A stretch of DNA of 64,000 bases from JAABQG01 sp963726365 (GCA_963726365.1 CAVSCI010000020.1:161610-225609), one strand, 5' to 3'; counted from the stretch's first letter, positions 41,879 to 52,437 are shown. A program made the numbers and translations. Notes: generated by a model not told the origin, from the sequence alone.

Positions 41879-42865
41879 TCAGTCAGCGTAAACGCCAGCC
41901 GCCTTGATGACGGGGCTCCATCGGGCAATCTCGGCGGCCACAAACTTCTTGTGCTCGGCGGGTTCCACGCGCTTGTCGGTCACGACCACCGCGCCCAAGC
42001 CTTCCTGCTTCTTGATGAACTCAGGATCCTTCAGGGCAGCTTTCAACGCGGTGTTGATCTTGGCCTGCACTTCCGCTGGCGTGCCCTTGGGCGCGTACAG
42101 GCCATGCCAGATCGTGACCTGGAAGTTCTTCAGACCCGACTCTTCCAGCGTCGGCAAGTCTTTCAGGGCCGGTGTGGTCAGGCGCTTTGCCGTTGTCACG
42201 CCGTAGGCCTTGACCTTCTTACCCTCGATCTGGCTGGTCGTGTTGGTGGTCTGGTCGCACATCAGGTCGATCTGCCCGCCGATCAGGTCGGTCATGGCCG
42301 GGGCTGTGCCCTTGTACGGGACGGTGGTCATGTCCACCTGAAGCGCGTTTTGAAACAACAGGCCGCACAGGTGCGATGCCGAGCCGACACCGGCATTGCC
42401 CAGATTGATCTTGCCCTTGTTCTGGTTGATCCAGGCCGTCAGGTCCTTGAAGTTGGTCGCGGACAGGGAGGGTCGGCCGATCAGGGTCATGGGGACATCA
42501 TTGATCATGCCCAGGTATTCGAAGTCGCTTTCCACCTTGAACGGCATGTTGCGCAGCAGCGAGGGCATGGTGGCCATGGCAATGTGATTCAGTAGCAGCG
42601 TGTGGCCGTCCGGGCTGGCCTTGGCCACCTTGTTGGAGCCGATGGAACTGCCGGCGCCGGCTGCGTTGTCCACCACCACCGTGGCGCCCAGTGGTTTGCG
42701 CAGGGCTTCCGCCAGGTCGCGTGCCACGCGATCGGTCGGCCCGCCTGCCGCGAACGGCACCACGATGGTGATCGGCTTGTCCTTGACGGGAAAGTCCGCG
42801 GCGAGGGCCCCCGTGGCTGCCAATGTTGCGGCGGCGAGGGATGCGAGGGAAATCAGTTGCTTCAT
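41879..42865 (-). CDS. Tripartite tricarboxylate (Bug/TctC) receptor, intact
   Basis: A 328-residue periplasmic binding protein with signal peptide MKQLISLASLAAATLAATGA (cleavage near ALAAD). The ligand-binding loops are KPITIVVPFAAGGPTDRVAR and VDNAAGAGSSIGSNKVAKAS, with GLYAPKGTPAEVQAKINTAL late in the second lobe. It is 48 bases before the other Bug gene on the same strand; they differ clearly in sequence and are not a recent duplication. Comamonadaceae carry many such orphan receptors. Confidence 0.93.
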   Translation of the reverse strand: MKQLISLASLAAATLAATGALAADFPVKDKPITIVVPFAAGGPTDRVARDLAEALRKPLGATVVVDNAAGAGSSIGSNKVAKASPDGHTLLLNHIAMATMPSLLRNMPFKVESDFEYLGMINDVPMTLIGRPSLSATNFKDLTAWINQNKGKINLGNAGVGSASHLCGLLFQNALQVDMTTVPYKGTAPAMTDLIGGQIDLMCDQTTNTTSQIEGKKVKAYGVTTAKRLTTPALKDLPTLEESGLKNFQVTIWHGLYAPKGTPAEVQAKINTALKAALKDPEFIKKQEGLGAVVVTDKRVEPAEHKKFVAAEIARWSPVIKAAGVYAD

Positions 42866-42993
42866 GACGTGATGTCTCCGTGATTGAGGGAGAGGATCGT
42901 AGCGGCCTCAGGGCGCGACGTCATCGTGAAAACTACGTATTCCACACCTTTTGCACGGGCATGCCCCGGGATCGATGCCTCAAGAGCCGCGGC

Positions 42994-44251
42994 CTACTTG
43001 TAGCTGCGCGCGTCCTCGATCACCTTGCCGTCGTTGGGCAGGCTGCCGGGAAGCAGCACCTCGACATCGCCGCGCAGTTTGGTCACGTCGCGAATCGCTT
43101 CACCGACGCGGGTGTGCAGGCCCTCGGGCGCCGTGCACGCGGTCTCGACCTTGAGCGTCATGCTGTCGTTGGCCATCTCCCCGGTCACGACCAGGCGCGC
43201 CTTGACGATGTCGGGGAAGCGCTTGACGATCTCCGCCACCTGCCCCGGATGCACGAACATGCCGCGAATCTTGGTGGTCTGGTCGGCGCGGCCCATCCAG
43301 CCCTTGATGCGCGTGTTGGTGCGGCCGGTCGGGCAGGGGCCGGGAAGGACGGCCGAGAGGTCGCCGGTGCCGAAGCGGATCAGCGGGTAGTCCGGGTTGA
43401 GCGAGGTCACCACCAGTTCGCCGACTTCCCCTTCGGGTACCGGGTCGCCGGTGCCCGGGCGCACGATCTCGACGATCACGCCCTCGTCGAGAACCAGGCC
43501 TTCGCGCGCCGGGGTTTCATAGGCAATCAGGCCCAGATCGGCGGTGGCATAGCACTGGTAGCCATCGATGCCGCGCGCGGCGAACCAGTCGCGCAGGCTG
43601 GGCGGAAACGCCTCGCCGCCGAACATGGCCTTGGTCACGCTGGGCAGGGCCACGCCCATCTCGGCGGCTTTCTCGACAATGATCCGCAGGAAGCTCGGGG
43701 TGCCGATATAGCCGGCCGGGCGAAGCTCGGCCATGGCCTGCACCTGCTGCTCGGTCTGCCCGGTGCCGCCCGGAAACACGGTGCAGCCCAATGCATGCGC
43801 GCCGGTTTCCATCATCGAGCCGGCCGGCACGAAGTGGTAGCTGAAGCTGTTGTGGATCAGTTCGCCGGGCCGAAAGCCCGCCGCAAAGATGGCCCTGGCC
43901 ATGCGCCAGTAGTCGCGTCCCGCGCCCTCGGGCTCGTAGATCGTGCCGGGGCTGGCAAAGACGCGCGGCATGGCCTTGCCAAAGCCGATGGCGCTGAAAC
44001 CGCCAAACGCGCTGCCGCCTTCGCTGCGAAGCTTCTTCTGCAGTTCCAGCAGTTCGTGCTTGCGGATCACGGGCAGCTTCGCCAGCGCAGCGCGCGAGGT
44101 GACCGCCGCCGCATCCACACCCGCCAGGATGCCGGCGAAGGCTGGCGCCCTCGACTGTGCGTTGGCAATCTGGCCCGGCAAGGCCTGGAGCAGGGCTGAT
44201 TCGCGGGTTTCTGGGATCGCGCTGCTCCAGCGCGTCAAAGTAGGTACTCAT
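42994..44251 (-). CDS. PaaK-like acyl/aryl-CoA ligase, frameshifted near the start
   Basis: A phenylacetate-CoA ligase family protein of about 418 residues, without the classical N-terminal extension. The first 13 residues MSTYFDALEQRDP are in one frame and the rest, from ETRESALLQALPGQIANAQ, in the next; one extra T at about 44212 on the plus strand explains it. Conserved parts are HNSFSYHFVPAGSMMETGAH, MFGGEAFPPSLRDWF, and the C-terminal GRADQTTKIRGMFVHPGQVA with DARSYK at the end. The substrate is probably a carboxylic acid taken up by the neighbouring liv system (inference). Confidence 0.85.
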
Positions 44252-44304
44252 GGGAGCAGCTTTCGAAATGAGGGGGTGCACGGGGACGTTGACGCTGGCG
44301 ACGG

Positions 44305-45115
44305 TCAGGCCAGCCAGCGCTTGCGGCGCTTGTAGCTCTTGCACGTCCTTGAAGCTCTTGCGCTCGCCGCCGCCCATGCCCAGGTAGAACTCCTTGACGT
44401 CCTCGTTGTTGGCCAGGTCGCTGGCGATGCCGTCCATCACCACGCGGCCGCTCTCCATGATGTAGCCGTAGTCGGCGTAGCGCAGTGCCATGTTGGTGTT
44501 CTGCTCGGCCAGCAGGAAGGTGACCTTTTCCTTGGTGTTGAGGTCTTTCACGATGTTGAAGACCTCCTCCACGATCTGCGGCGCCAGGCCCATGGAGGGC
44601 TCGTCCAGCAGCACCATGCTCGGGTTGGCCATGATGGCGCGGCCGATGGCGCACATCTGCTGCTCTCCGCCCGAGGTGTAGGCGGCCTGCGAGGTGCGTC
44701 GCGTCTTCAGGCGCGGGAAGTAGGTGTAGACCTTCTCCAGATTGGCGGCGATCTCGCCCTTGTCCTTGCGCGTGTAGGAGCCCGTCATCAGGTTCTCCTC
44801 GATCGTCAGGTGGGCAAAGCAGTGGCGGCCTTCCATCACCTGCACCACGCCGCGCTGCACCAGGTCGGCCGGCGACAGGTTTTCGATGCGTTCGCCGCGC
44901 AGTTCGATCGACCCCTTGGTCACCTCGCCGCGCTCCCCCTTGAGCAGGTTGGAAACCGCCCTCAGCGTGGTGGTCTTGCCCGCGCCGTTGCCGCCCAGAA
45001 TCGCGACGATGCCACCCTCGGGCACCTGCAGCGACACGCCCTTGAGCACCAGGATGACGTGGTTGTAGATGACTTCGATGCCGTTGACGTTGAGAACGAT
45101 GTTTGGAGTACTCAT
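44305..45115 (-). CDS. livF: Branched-chain-type ABC transporter ATPase LivF, frameshifted near the end
   Basis: About 269 residues. Walker A is LGGNGAGKTTTLRAVSNLLK, the ABC signature is YTSGGEQQMCAIGRAIM, and Walker B is MVLLDEPSMGLAPQIVEEV. As written, the frame runs through the true stop into the next gene. Removing one G at 44341 restores the expected end (KSFKDVKSYKRRKRWLA) and a TGA at 44305-44307. This long arginine-rich tail is typical of LivF in aromatic-acid clusters. Confidence 0.9.
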
Positions 45116-45131
45116 GATGTGTCCGTTTTGA

Positions 45132-45209
45132 CCAACTGAAAGAACAGCGCAGCTGCCCTTTCAGTTGGCGGCCCTTCGGGGCCGCTCCCCTCCCGCCTGG
45201 CGGGAGGGG
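45132..45209 (-). promoter_or_regulatory. Three consecutive strong hairpins between livK and livF
   Basis: CCAACTGAAAG/CTTTCAGTTGG (45132-45168, eleven perfect pairs), CGGCCC-TTCG-GGGCCG (45169-45184) and CCCCTCCCGCC/GGCGGGAGGGG (45187-45209). None has a clear T-run. They may protect or attenuate the transcript so that livK is made in excess of livF. Confidence 0.65.
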
Positions 45210-45265
45210 TTGGGGAGGGTGCGGTCAGTACAGGCAGGAACTGCCAGCCTGATTCGCCATGCGAA

Positions 45266-46582
45266 TCAGGATTGGCAGTCCGCCGGCGTGCGCGGCGTCA
45301 GCTTCTTGTCGGCCGCGTACTTGGCGGCCGTGGCCTTGACCAGCGGCTTGAGGATCTGCTCGTCAGCCTGCAGCCAGTCGGAGCTGAAGTTCCACTTCTT
45401 GCCGTCCCAGGTGTGCACGCGCGCCCAGTTGGAGCCCATGTGGTCGGCGCACGAGGTGCTGATCGGGCGCATCACGCCGGCAAAGCCCAGCGCGTCCAGC
45501 TTCTTCTGGTCCAGTGCCAGGTTTTCGTAGCCCCAGCGCGCCTGCTCGCCGCTGACCCACTTGCCCTTGCCGTAACGCTCCTGGGCGCGCTTGCACGCCC
45601 TCGACCGCCAGCATCGCGCTCATGGCGCCGCGCATGTAGAGCACCTGGCCGACTTCGTCCTTGGGTCCCGTGCCTTGGCCCTTGTCATGGACTTCCTTGA
45701 GGATGTCCTGCACCACCTTGGACTGGGGTTCCGCGCCATGCTGCATGGTCACCGCGTTGTAGCCCTTGGCGCCTTCGCCGACGTCCTTGACGTCAGGCTC
45801 GGCGCCCGACCACCACACGCCGTACATCTTCTCGCGCGGGTAGCCGGTGGCCTGGGCTTCCTTCAGAGCGGTGGAGTTCATCACGCCCCAGCCCCACAGC
45901 AACACATAGTCCGGCTTGGACTGGCGCACCTGCAGCCAGGTGGCCTTCTGGTCCACCCCGGGCGCGGTCACCGGCAGCAATTGCAGGTCGAAACCCAGCT
46001 GCTTGGCGCGTTCCTGCAGCAGCGGGATCGGTTCCTTGCCATACGGGCTGTCGTGGTAGACCAGCGTGATTTTCTTGCCCTTGAGCTTGTCCAGTCCGCC
46101 TTCCTTCTTGCCGATGTCTGCACCAGGGCATCGGCGGCCAGCCAGTAGGTGCCAGCCAGCGGGAAGTTCCACTTGAACACCAGGCCGTCCTGGCTTTCGC
46201 TGCGGCCATAGCCGGCGGTGATCAGCGGGATCTTGTCGCCCGGGGCCTTTTCGGTCAGCGCGAAGGTGATGCCGGTGGACAGCGGCTGGAACACCGTGGC
46301 GCCGCCATGCTTGCCCTTCAGCCGCTCATAGCATTCCACGCCGCGCGCCGTGTCATAGGCGGTTTCGCACTCTTCATAGACGATCTTCACGCCGTTGATG
46401 CCGCCGCGGGCATTGACCAGCTTGAGATAGTCGGCATAGCCGTTGGCCCATGGCACGCCATTGGGCGCGTAGGGGCCGGTGCGGTAGGGCAGGCCGGGGA
46501 AGAACTGCTCCTTGGCCTGGGCGAAAGCCGTGATTCCCACGGCGGCCAAGCAGGTGGCCAAAGCAATATTACGCAGTTTCAT
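45266..46582 (-). CDS. livK: Branched-chain-type ABC transporter substrate-binding protein, two frameshifts
   Basis: About 438 residues. The signal peptide MKLRNIALATCLAAVGITAF precedes QFFPGLPYRTGPYAPNGVPW. The frame breaks near 46118 (one base missing, before DIGKKEGGLDKLKGK) and near 45593 (one base extra, before KRAQERYGKGKWVSG). Together they restore the frame, and the C-terminus reads RVHTWDGKKWNFSSDWLQ. This long LivK type (over 400 residues) belongs to the aromatic/organic-acid group of the family. The ligand is not known. A hairpin covers the stop codon (45249-45269). Confidence 0.85.
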
Positions 46583-46647
46583 AACGTCTCCTGGTGATTG
46601 AGGCACTGTGTAATGTGCCGGGGTTTGCATGAAAGGACTCTCGAAAA

Positions 46648-47725
46648 TCAGTGCGGGAAGGGCCACAGGCGCAGCTTCTGCTTGCCGATGGACCACAGCT
46701 TGGCCAGGCCATGGGGCTCGACGATCAGGAACCAGACGATCAGCGCGCCAAAAATCATCAGTTCCGCGTGGGAAATCCCGGCCGTGGAAATCTCCAGACC
46801 GACCAGGTTGCCAAGCACCGGCAGCGCCTGGTTCAGCACGATCGGCAGCACCACGATGAAGGCCGCGCCAAAGAAGCTGCCCATGATCGAGCCCATGCCG
46901 CCGATGATCACCATGAACAGCAGCCTGGAAGGACTGGTCGACCGAGAAGGCCGCCGGCTCCCACGCGCCGAGGTAGACGAAACCCCACAGCGCACCAGCC
47001 ACGCCGACGATGAAGGAGCTGACCGCAAACGCACTGAGCTTGGCGTACATCGGGCGGATGCCGATCACCGCGGCGGCAACGTCCATGTCGCGGATCGCCA
47101 TCCACTCGCGTCCGATGGCGCCACGCACCAGGTTCTTGGCCAGCAGTCCGATGACGACCAGAATGCCCAGGCACAGGAAGTACTTGGACAGGGGCGTTTC
47201 AATCTCCATGCCGAAGACCTGCAGGTTGGACACCGACACCGAGCCCGAGGGCGAGTCGTTGGTGAACCACTTGATGCGCAGGAACATCCAGTCGGCAAAG
47301 AACTGGGCAGCCAGCGTCGCGACCGCCAGGTACAGACCCTTGACGCGCAGGCTGGGCAGGCCGAACAGGATGCCGAAGAAGGTGGCGCACAGGCCGCCCA
47401 GGATCAGCGCCGGGATCAGCGGCATGCCCGGGATGCGCACGAAGAAGTTGTAGGCGCCGTACGCGCCGACCGCCATGAAGGCGCCGGAACCCAGCGAGAT
47501 CTGGCCGCAGTAGCCCACCAGGATGTTCACGCCGATCGCCGCCAGCGAGAAGATCAGGAAGGGGATCAGGATGGCGCGGAACAGGTAATCGCTGGCGAGC
47601 ATCGGCACCGCCAGAAAGGCCACGGCAAGGATCAGCGCGATGGCGATGCGGTCCTGCGTGATCGGGAAGATCTGCTGGTCGGCACGGTAGGTGGTCTTGA
47701 ACTGACCGTTTTCGCGATAGAACAT
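46648..47725 (-). CDS. livM: Branched-chain-type ABC permease LivM, one frameshift
   Basis: About 358 residues and eight to ten membrane helices. Seen are GVNILVGYCGQISLGSGAFM, SLRVKGLYLAVATLAAQFF, and, after the break, VIIGGMGSIMGSFFGAAFIV. An extra base at 46924-46925 (plus strand CAGCCTGG where CAGCTGG is expected) shifts the frame between VDQSFQ and LLFMVIIGG. It lies 17 bases after livH and 65 bases before livK. Confidence 0.88.
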
Positions 47726-47742
47726 AGGTGGTACTCAGTCAG

Positions 47743-48675
47743 TCAGACGCGGTCGATGATTTTTTCGCCGAACAGGCCCTGCGGCCGGAACAGCAGGAAG
47801 ACGAGGGCCAGCACATAGGCGAACCAGATCTCGATGCCGCCGCCGACATAGGGGCCGAGGTAGACCTCGGAGAGCTTTTCGCCGACGCCGATGATCAGGC
47901 CGCCGATGATGGCGCCCGGCACCGAAGTCAGGCCGCCCAGGATCACCACCGGCAGCGCGCGCAGCGCCACGGTCGCCAGCGAGAACTGCACGCCCAGCTT
48001 GGAGCCCCAGATCATCCCGGCCACCAGCGCCACGACGCCCGCCACGCACCACACGATGACCCAGATGCGGTTCAGCGGAATGCCGATGGACTGCGCCGCC
48101 TGATGGTCGTCGGCCACCGCGCGCAGTGCGCGGCCGGTCGAGGTCTTCTGGAAGAACACGCTCAGCAGCGTCACCAGTGCGGCCGCAATCGCCGCGGCGA
48201 TCACGTCTTCCTTGTTGACCAGCACGCCACCCGGGAAAAATGGACTCGAGCATGAAGATCGGGTCCTTGGGCATGCCGACGTCGATCTTGTAGATGTCGC
48301 TGCCGAAACATGCGTCTGACCCAGGCCTTCGAGAAAGTAGGTGATGCCCAGCGTGGCCATCAGCAGGGTCGTGCCTTCCTGGTTGACCAGGTGGCGCAGC
48401 ACGAGGCGCTCGATCAGCCAGGCCACCAGGAACATGACGACACCCGCCAGGACGAAGGCCGCCACATTGGCCAGCATCGTGTTGTCGATGCCCGTCCAGT
48501 GGGGAATCCACTCGGCGAAACGTGCCATCGCCAGCGCCGCAAAGAGCACCATCGCACCCTGCGCGAAGTTGAACACGCCGGACGCCTTGAAGATCAGCAC
48601 GAAGCCGAGCGCGACCAGGGAATACAGCATGCCGGCCATCAGGCCGCCAAGCAGGGTTTCAAGAAAGAATGCCAT
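47743..48675 (-). CDS. livH: Branched-chain-type ABC permease LivH, two frameshift sites
   Basis: About 309 residues. Both ends share one frame: MAFFLETLLGGLMAGMLYSL and ATLGITYFLEGLGQT, then FPGGVLVNKEDVIAAAIAA to the end. Between them some 25 residues (FGSDIYKIDVGMPKDPIFML) lie in another frame, because two bases are extra near 48308-48314 and one A is extra in the A-run ending at 48240. The net change is three bases, so the annotated stop is right. The permease partners LivM. Confidence 0.88.
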   Translation of the reverse strand: MAFFLETLLGGLMAGMLYSLVALGFVLIFKASGVFNFAQGAMVLFAALAMARFAEWIPHWTGIDNTMLANVAAFVLAGVVMFLVAWLIERLVLRHLVNQEGTTLLMATLGITYFLEGLGQTHVSAATSTRSTSACPRTRSSCSSPFFPGGVLVNKEDVIAAAIAAALVTLLSVFFQKTSTGRALRAVADDHQAAQSIGIPLNRIWVIVWCVAGVVALVAGMIWGSKLGVQFSLATVALRALPVVILGGLTSVPGAIIGGLIIGVGEKLSEVYLGPYVGGGIEIWFAYVLALVFLLFRPQGLFGEKIIDRV

Positions 48676-48704
48676 GAAGCAATCCTCAGATCAAAGGGTG
48701 GGCG

Positions 48705-48778
48705 TGGGCCGCAGCGCCGGGCCGCCCCAAGCAAGGCCACACCCCCTCGGGGGCAGCGAAATACACGAAGTGAGGCGA
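48705..48778 (-). repeat. GC-rich intergenic repeat, copy B
   Basis: On the minus strand: CTCACTTCGTGTATTTCGCT then GCCCCCGAGGGGG and a GC-rich tail; it matches copy A at 1652-1715. It lies between livG and livH inside the operon and carries the same CCCCC/GGGGG hairpin. Confidence 0.75.
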
Positions 48779-48788
48779 GGTGGTCATA

Positions 48789-49574
48789 TCAATGACTGGT
48801 GCCGAGGTAGGCACTGATCACGTCTTTGTTGTTGCGCACTTCCTCGGGCGTGCCGTCGCCGATCTTCTTGCCGTAGTCCAGCACCACGACGCGGTCGGAG
48901 ATGTCCATCACCACGCCCATGTCGTGCTCGATCAGCACGATGGTGGAGCCGAACTCGTCGTTCACGTCCAGCACGAAGCGGCACATGTCCTGCTTCTCCT
49001 CGACGTTCATGCCGGCCATGGGTTCGTCGAGCAGCAGCACCTGCGGCTCCATGGCCAGCGCGCGCCCGAGGTCCACGCGCTTTTGCAGGCCGTAGGGCAG
49101 CTGCCCCACCGGCGTCTTGCGAAAGGCCTGGATCTCCAGGAAGTCGATGATGTGCTCGACGTATTCGCGGTGGCGGGTCTCTTCGCGTTCGGCCGGCCCG
49201 ATGCGCAGCGCCTGCAGGAACATGTTGCTTTTGATCTTGAGGTTGCGGCCGGTCATGATGTTGTCGATCACGCTCATGCCCTTGAACAGCGCCAGGTTCT
49301 GGAAGGTGCGCGCCACGCCCATCTCGGCCACCTGCCGCGAATTCATGTGGCTGAAGGTCTTGCCGCGGAAGGTGATGCTGCCGTCCTGCGGCGTGTAGAC
49401 GCCGTTGATGCAGTTGAGCATGGAGCTCTTGCCGGCGCCGTTCGGGCCGATGATGGCGCGGATCTCGTGCTCCTTCACATTGAAGGAGATGTCGGTCAGG
49501 GCGTTGACGCCGCCGAACCGCAGGCTGATGTTGTTGACGTCCAGGATGACGTCGCCGATCTGTTTCTGGCTCAT
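48789..49574 (-). CDS. livG: Branched-chain-type ABC transporter ATPase LivG
   Basis: A 261-residue intact ATPase. Walker A is IGPNGAGKSSMLNCINGVY, the signature is LPYGLQKRVDLGRALAME (LPYG in place of LSGG, usual for this family), Walker B is VLLLDEPMAGMNVEEK and the switch histidine is in VLIEHDMGVV. Its start overlaps the stop of the acyl-CoA synthetase by four bases, coupling uptake and activation. It is separated from livH by repeat copy B. Confidence 0.95.
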   Translation of the reverse strand: MSQKQIGDVILDVNNISLRFGGVNALTDISFNVKEHEIRAIIGPNGAGKSSMLNCINGVYTPQDGSITFRGKTFSHMNSRQVAEMGVARTFQNLALFKGMSVIDNIMTGRNLKIKSNMFLQALRIGPAEREETRHREYVEHIIDFLEIQAFRKTPVGQLPYGLQKRVDLGRALAMEPQVLLLDEPMAGMNVEEKQDMCRFVLDVNDEFGSTIVLIEHDMGVVMDISDRVVVLDYGKKIGDGTPEEVRNNKDVISAYLGTSH

Positions 49575-51518
49575 GCTGCAGCTTTCACGGGCGCAAAGGT
49601 CTTCGCGTCGGAGATCTTCAGGGTGGCGCTGACGCTGCCGGAGCGGCCGTCCTCGAACTTCACCACGGTCTCGATGAACTGCTCGGTCTTGCCGCCGTAC
49701 AGCGCATCGACCAGCGGCTGGTACTTGTCGGCGATGAAGCCGCGGCGGACCTTGTTGGTGCGCGTCAGCTCGCCGTCGTCGGCGTCGAGTTCCTTGTGCA
49801 GCACCAGGAAGCGGCTGACCTGGCTGCCCGCCAGCAGCTCGTCGATCGACAGGTCGGCGTTGACCTTCTCGACGCACTCCTTGATCAGCTGGTAGACCTC
49901 GGGCTTCTGGGCCAGGTCGGTGTAGCCGGCGTAGGGCAGGTTCTGGCGCTCGGCCCAGTTGCCCACCGCGTCGAAGTCGATGTTGATCATCACGCAGACC
50001 TTCTCGCGCTGGTCGCCGTAGGCCACGACCTCCTTGATCTGCGGGAAGAACTTGAGCTTGTTCTCCACGTACTTGGGCGCAAACATGGCGCCGTCGTTGC
50101 TGCCGCCCTTGATGCGGCCCACGTCCTTCACGCGGTCGATGATCTTCAGGTGGCCGTGCGCATCCAGGAAGCCGGCGTCACTGGTGTGGTACCAGCCGTC
50201 GGGCGTCAGCACCTCGGCCGTGGCGGCCGGGTTCTTGTAGTACTCCTTGAGCAGGCCGGGCGACTTGACCAGGATCTCGCCGTTCTCGGCCACCTTGATC
50301 TCCACGCCGCGGCAGGGCACGCCCACGGTGTCGGCGCGCGCTTCGTTGTCGGGCTGCAGGCAGACGAACACCGCGGTCTCGGTGGAGCCGTAGAGCTGCT
50401 TGAGGTTGATGCCGATGGAGCGGTAGAAGCTGAACAGGTCGGGCCCGATGGCCTCGCCGGCGGTGTAGGCCACGCGCACCCGGCTCATGCCGAGGTTGTT
50501 GCGCAAGCGGGCCGTAGACCATCAGGTTGCCCAGGGCGTACAGAACGCTGTTGCCCAGGCCGATGGACTTGCCGTCCATGCGCGTCGGCCCGACGCGTTT
50601 GGCCAGGTCCATGAAGAAATGGAACATCCGGCGCTTGAGTGCGCCCGCATCTTCCATGCGGATCATCACGCTGGTGAGCAGGCCTTCAAACACCCGCGGC
50701 GGCGCGAAATAGTAGGTCGGGCCGATCTCCTTCAGGTCGATGGTGACGGTGGCCGCCGACTCGGGGCAGTTCACCACGTAGCCACAGACCAGCCACTGCG
50801 CGTAGCTGAAGATGTTCTGGCCGATCCATGCCGGCGGCAGGTAGGCCAGCACCTCTTCTTTGGGGCTCAGCCGGTCGAACTCGGCGCCGGCCTGGCCGCG
50901 GTCGATCAGCGTGCCATGCGTGTGCACCACGCCCTTGGGGTTGCCGGTGGTGCCCGAGGTGAAGAACATCGCCGCCACATCGTCAGGCTGGACCTTTTCG
51001 ACCTCGCCCCGGAAGAACTCGGGGTGCTGCGCGGCGAAGACCTTGCCCGCGGCAATCAGTTCGTCCAGCGCCGCCAGACCGTTCTCGACATACTTGCGCA
51101 GGCCGCGCGGATCGTCGAAGTAGATGTTCGACAGCTGCGGACACTTCTCGCGCACCTCCAGCATCTTGTCGACCTGCTCCTGGTCTTCCACCAGGGCAAA
51201 GCGCACGTCCGCGTTGGTGATCGGGAACACGCATTCGGCGGCCACCGCATCCTGGTACAGCGGCACCGGAATCGCGCCGAGCGACTGCGCGGCGAGCATG
51301 GTCGCATACAGGCGGGGCCGGTTGGCGCCCACGATGATCATGTGTTCGTGGCGTTGCAGGCCGGCCTGGTGCAGGCCGCAGGCAATCTGCTCCACCAGCG
51401 CCGCCATGTCGGACCAGCTGTGGGTTTGCCAGATGCCATATTCTTTTTCGCGCATGGCGGGCGCGCTGGCGCGCTCGGTGGCGTGTTTGAGCAGAAGTCG
51501 GGGGAACGTGGTCAACAT
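49571..51518 (-). CDS. AMP-dependent acyl-CoA synthetase (FadD15-like), one frameshift
   Basis: About 648 residues. The phosphate loop is MFFTSGTTGNPKGVVHTHGT, the adenine region is LKQLYGSTETAVFVCLQPD, and TSDAGFLDAHGHLKIIDRVKD (cut) begins the C-terminal part. An extra A near 50505 breaks the frame between LMVYGPL and RNNLGMSRVRVAYTAGEA; the two halves align with one gene. It is the first gene of the liv operon and divergent from the Crp/Fnr gene. It probably activates the acid imported by LivGHMKF. Confidence 0.87.
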
Positions 51519-51611
51519 TGCCGGTACCTTGTCTCCAATTTCGAGCCGCCCCGAAATAGAAATCCGGGTTCGCTGTTGTGCCCTGAATGTAGGGCGGCAT
51601 TTGACGTCATG

Positions 51612-51629
51612 TTGTCGTTTCGACGACAA
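51612..51629. promoter_or_regulatory. Operator-like palindrome between the liv operon and the Crp/Fnr gene
   Basis: TTGTCGT, TTCG, ACGACAA: seven perfect pairs around a four-base centre. It lies 94 bases above the synthetase start and 54 above the crp-like start. It is a candidate target of the divergent regulator. Confidence 0.55.
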
Positions 51630-51682
51630 TCTTCGGGTGTGTTCTCTCAGGACTTTCCCTAATACGGCGTCCATTCCCCGTC

Positions 51683-52390
51683 ATGAACCCCGAAACCTCC
51701 CTTCACCAGCGTCGCCGCCTGCCACGTCGCGAAGAGCTGGAAGACATCCCCTGGCTGGCGCTGCTGCAGCCGCTGGAGCGCGACCGCGCGGTGGAGGAGC
51801 TGCGCATGGGTGACGCACAGGCCGGCGACTACGTGTGCCGCATCGGTCGCCCCATCACCTACTGGTTCGGCGTCGTCGAAGGGTTGCTGAAAATGAGCAG
51901 CGACAACGCCGAGGGCCAGACCATGACCTTCACCGGTGTGCCCCCTGGCGGCTGGTTTGGCGAGGGAACGGCGCTCAAGCGCGAGGTCTACCGTTACAAC
52001 ATCCAGGCGCTGCGCAAGAGCGTGGTGGCGGGCCTGCCGGTGGACACCTTCCACTGGCTGCTGGACCATTCCATCGGCTTCAACCGTTTCGTGATGAACC
52101 AGCTCAACGAGCGGCTCGGGCAGTTCATTGCCGCGCGCGAGATCGACCGCATGAACAAGCCGGAACTGCGCGTGGCGCGCAACCTGGCCTCGCTGTTCAA
52201 CCCGGTGCTCTACCCCGGCGTGGGCGAGGTGTTGCGCATCACGCAGCAGGAGCTGGCCTATCTGGTGGGGTTGTCGCGCCAGCGGGTGAACGAGGCACTG
52301 ACCGCCCTGGCGGCCCGGCAGTTGATCCGGGTGGAATATGGTGGCCTGCGTGTGCTGGACCTCGCCGGGCTGCGTTCCAGCGAGTTTTGA
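51683..52390 (+). CDS. Crp/Fnr-family transcription regulator
   Basis: A 235-residue regulator. The N-terminal cyclic-nucleotide-like barrel includes YWFGVVEGLLKMSSDNAEG and GVPPGGWFGEGTALKREVY; the residues that hold cAMP in CRP (Arg/Ser after GE-A) are not matched, and FNR cysteines are absent. The helix-turn-helix is ITQQELAYLVGLSRQRVNEAL with the Arg-x-x-x recognition SRQRV. It is divergent from the liv/acyl-CoA synthetase operon, so it probably controls uptake. The effector is unknown. Confidence 0.88.
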   Translation: MNPETSLHQRRRLPRREELEDIPWLALLQPLERDRAVEELRMGDAQAGDYVCRIGRPITYWFGVVEGLLKMSSDNAEGQTMTFTGVPPGGWFGEGTALKREVYRYNIQALRKSVVAGLPVDTFHWLLDHSIGFNRFVMNQLNERLGQFIAAREIDRMNKPELRVARNLASLFNPVLYPGVGEVLRITQQELAYLVGLSRQRVNEALTALAARQLIRVEYGGLRVLDLAGLRSSEF

Positions 52391-52392
52391 TG

Positions 52393-52437
52393 GTCAAATT
52401 CACACTAATCCGGCGTCAAATAGACTTTTATCGCTAG
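52393..52437 (-). repeat. Interspersed repeat between crp-like and pseudouridine synthase genes
   Basis: On the minus strand: CTAGCG, ATAAAAGTCT, ATTTGACGCCGG, ATTAGTG. It occupies most of the 60-base gap. Confidence 0.7.
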
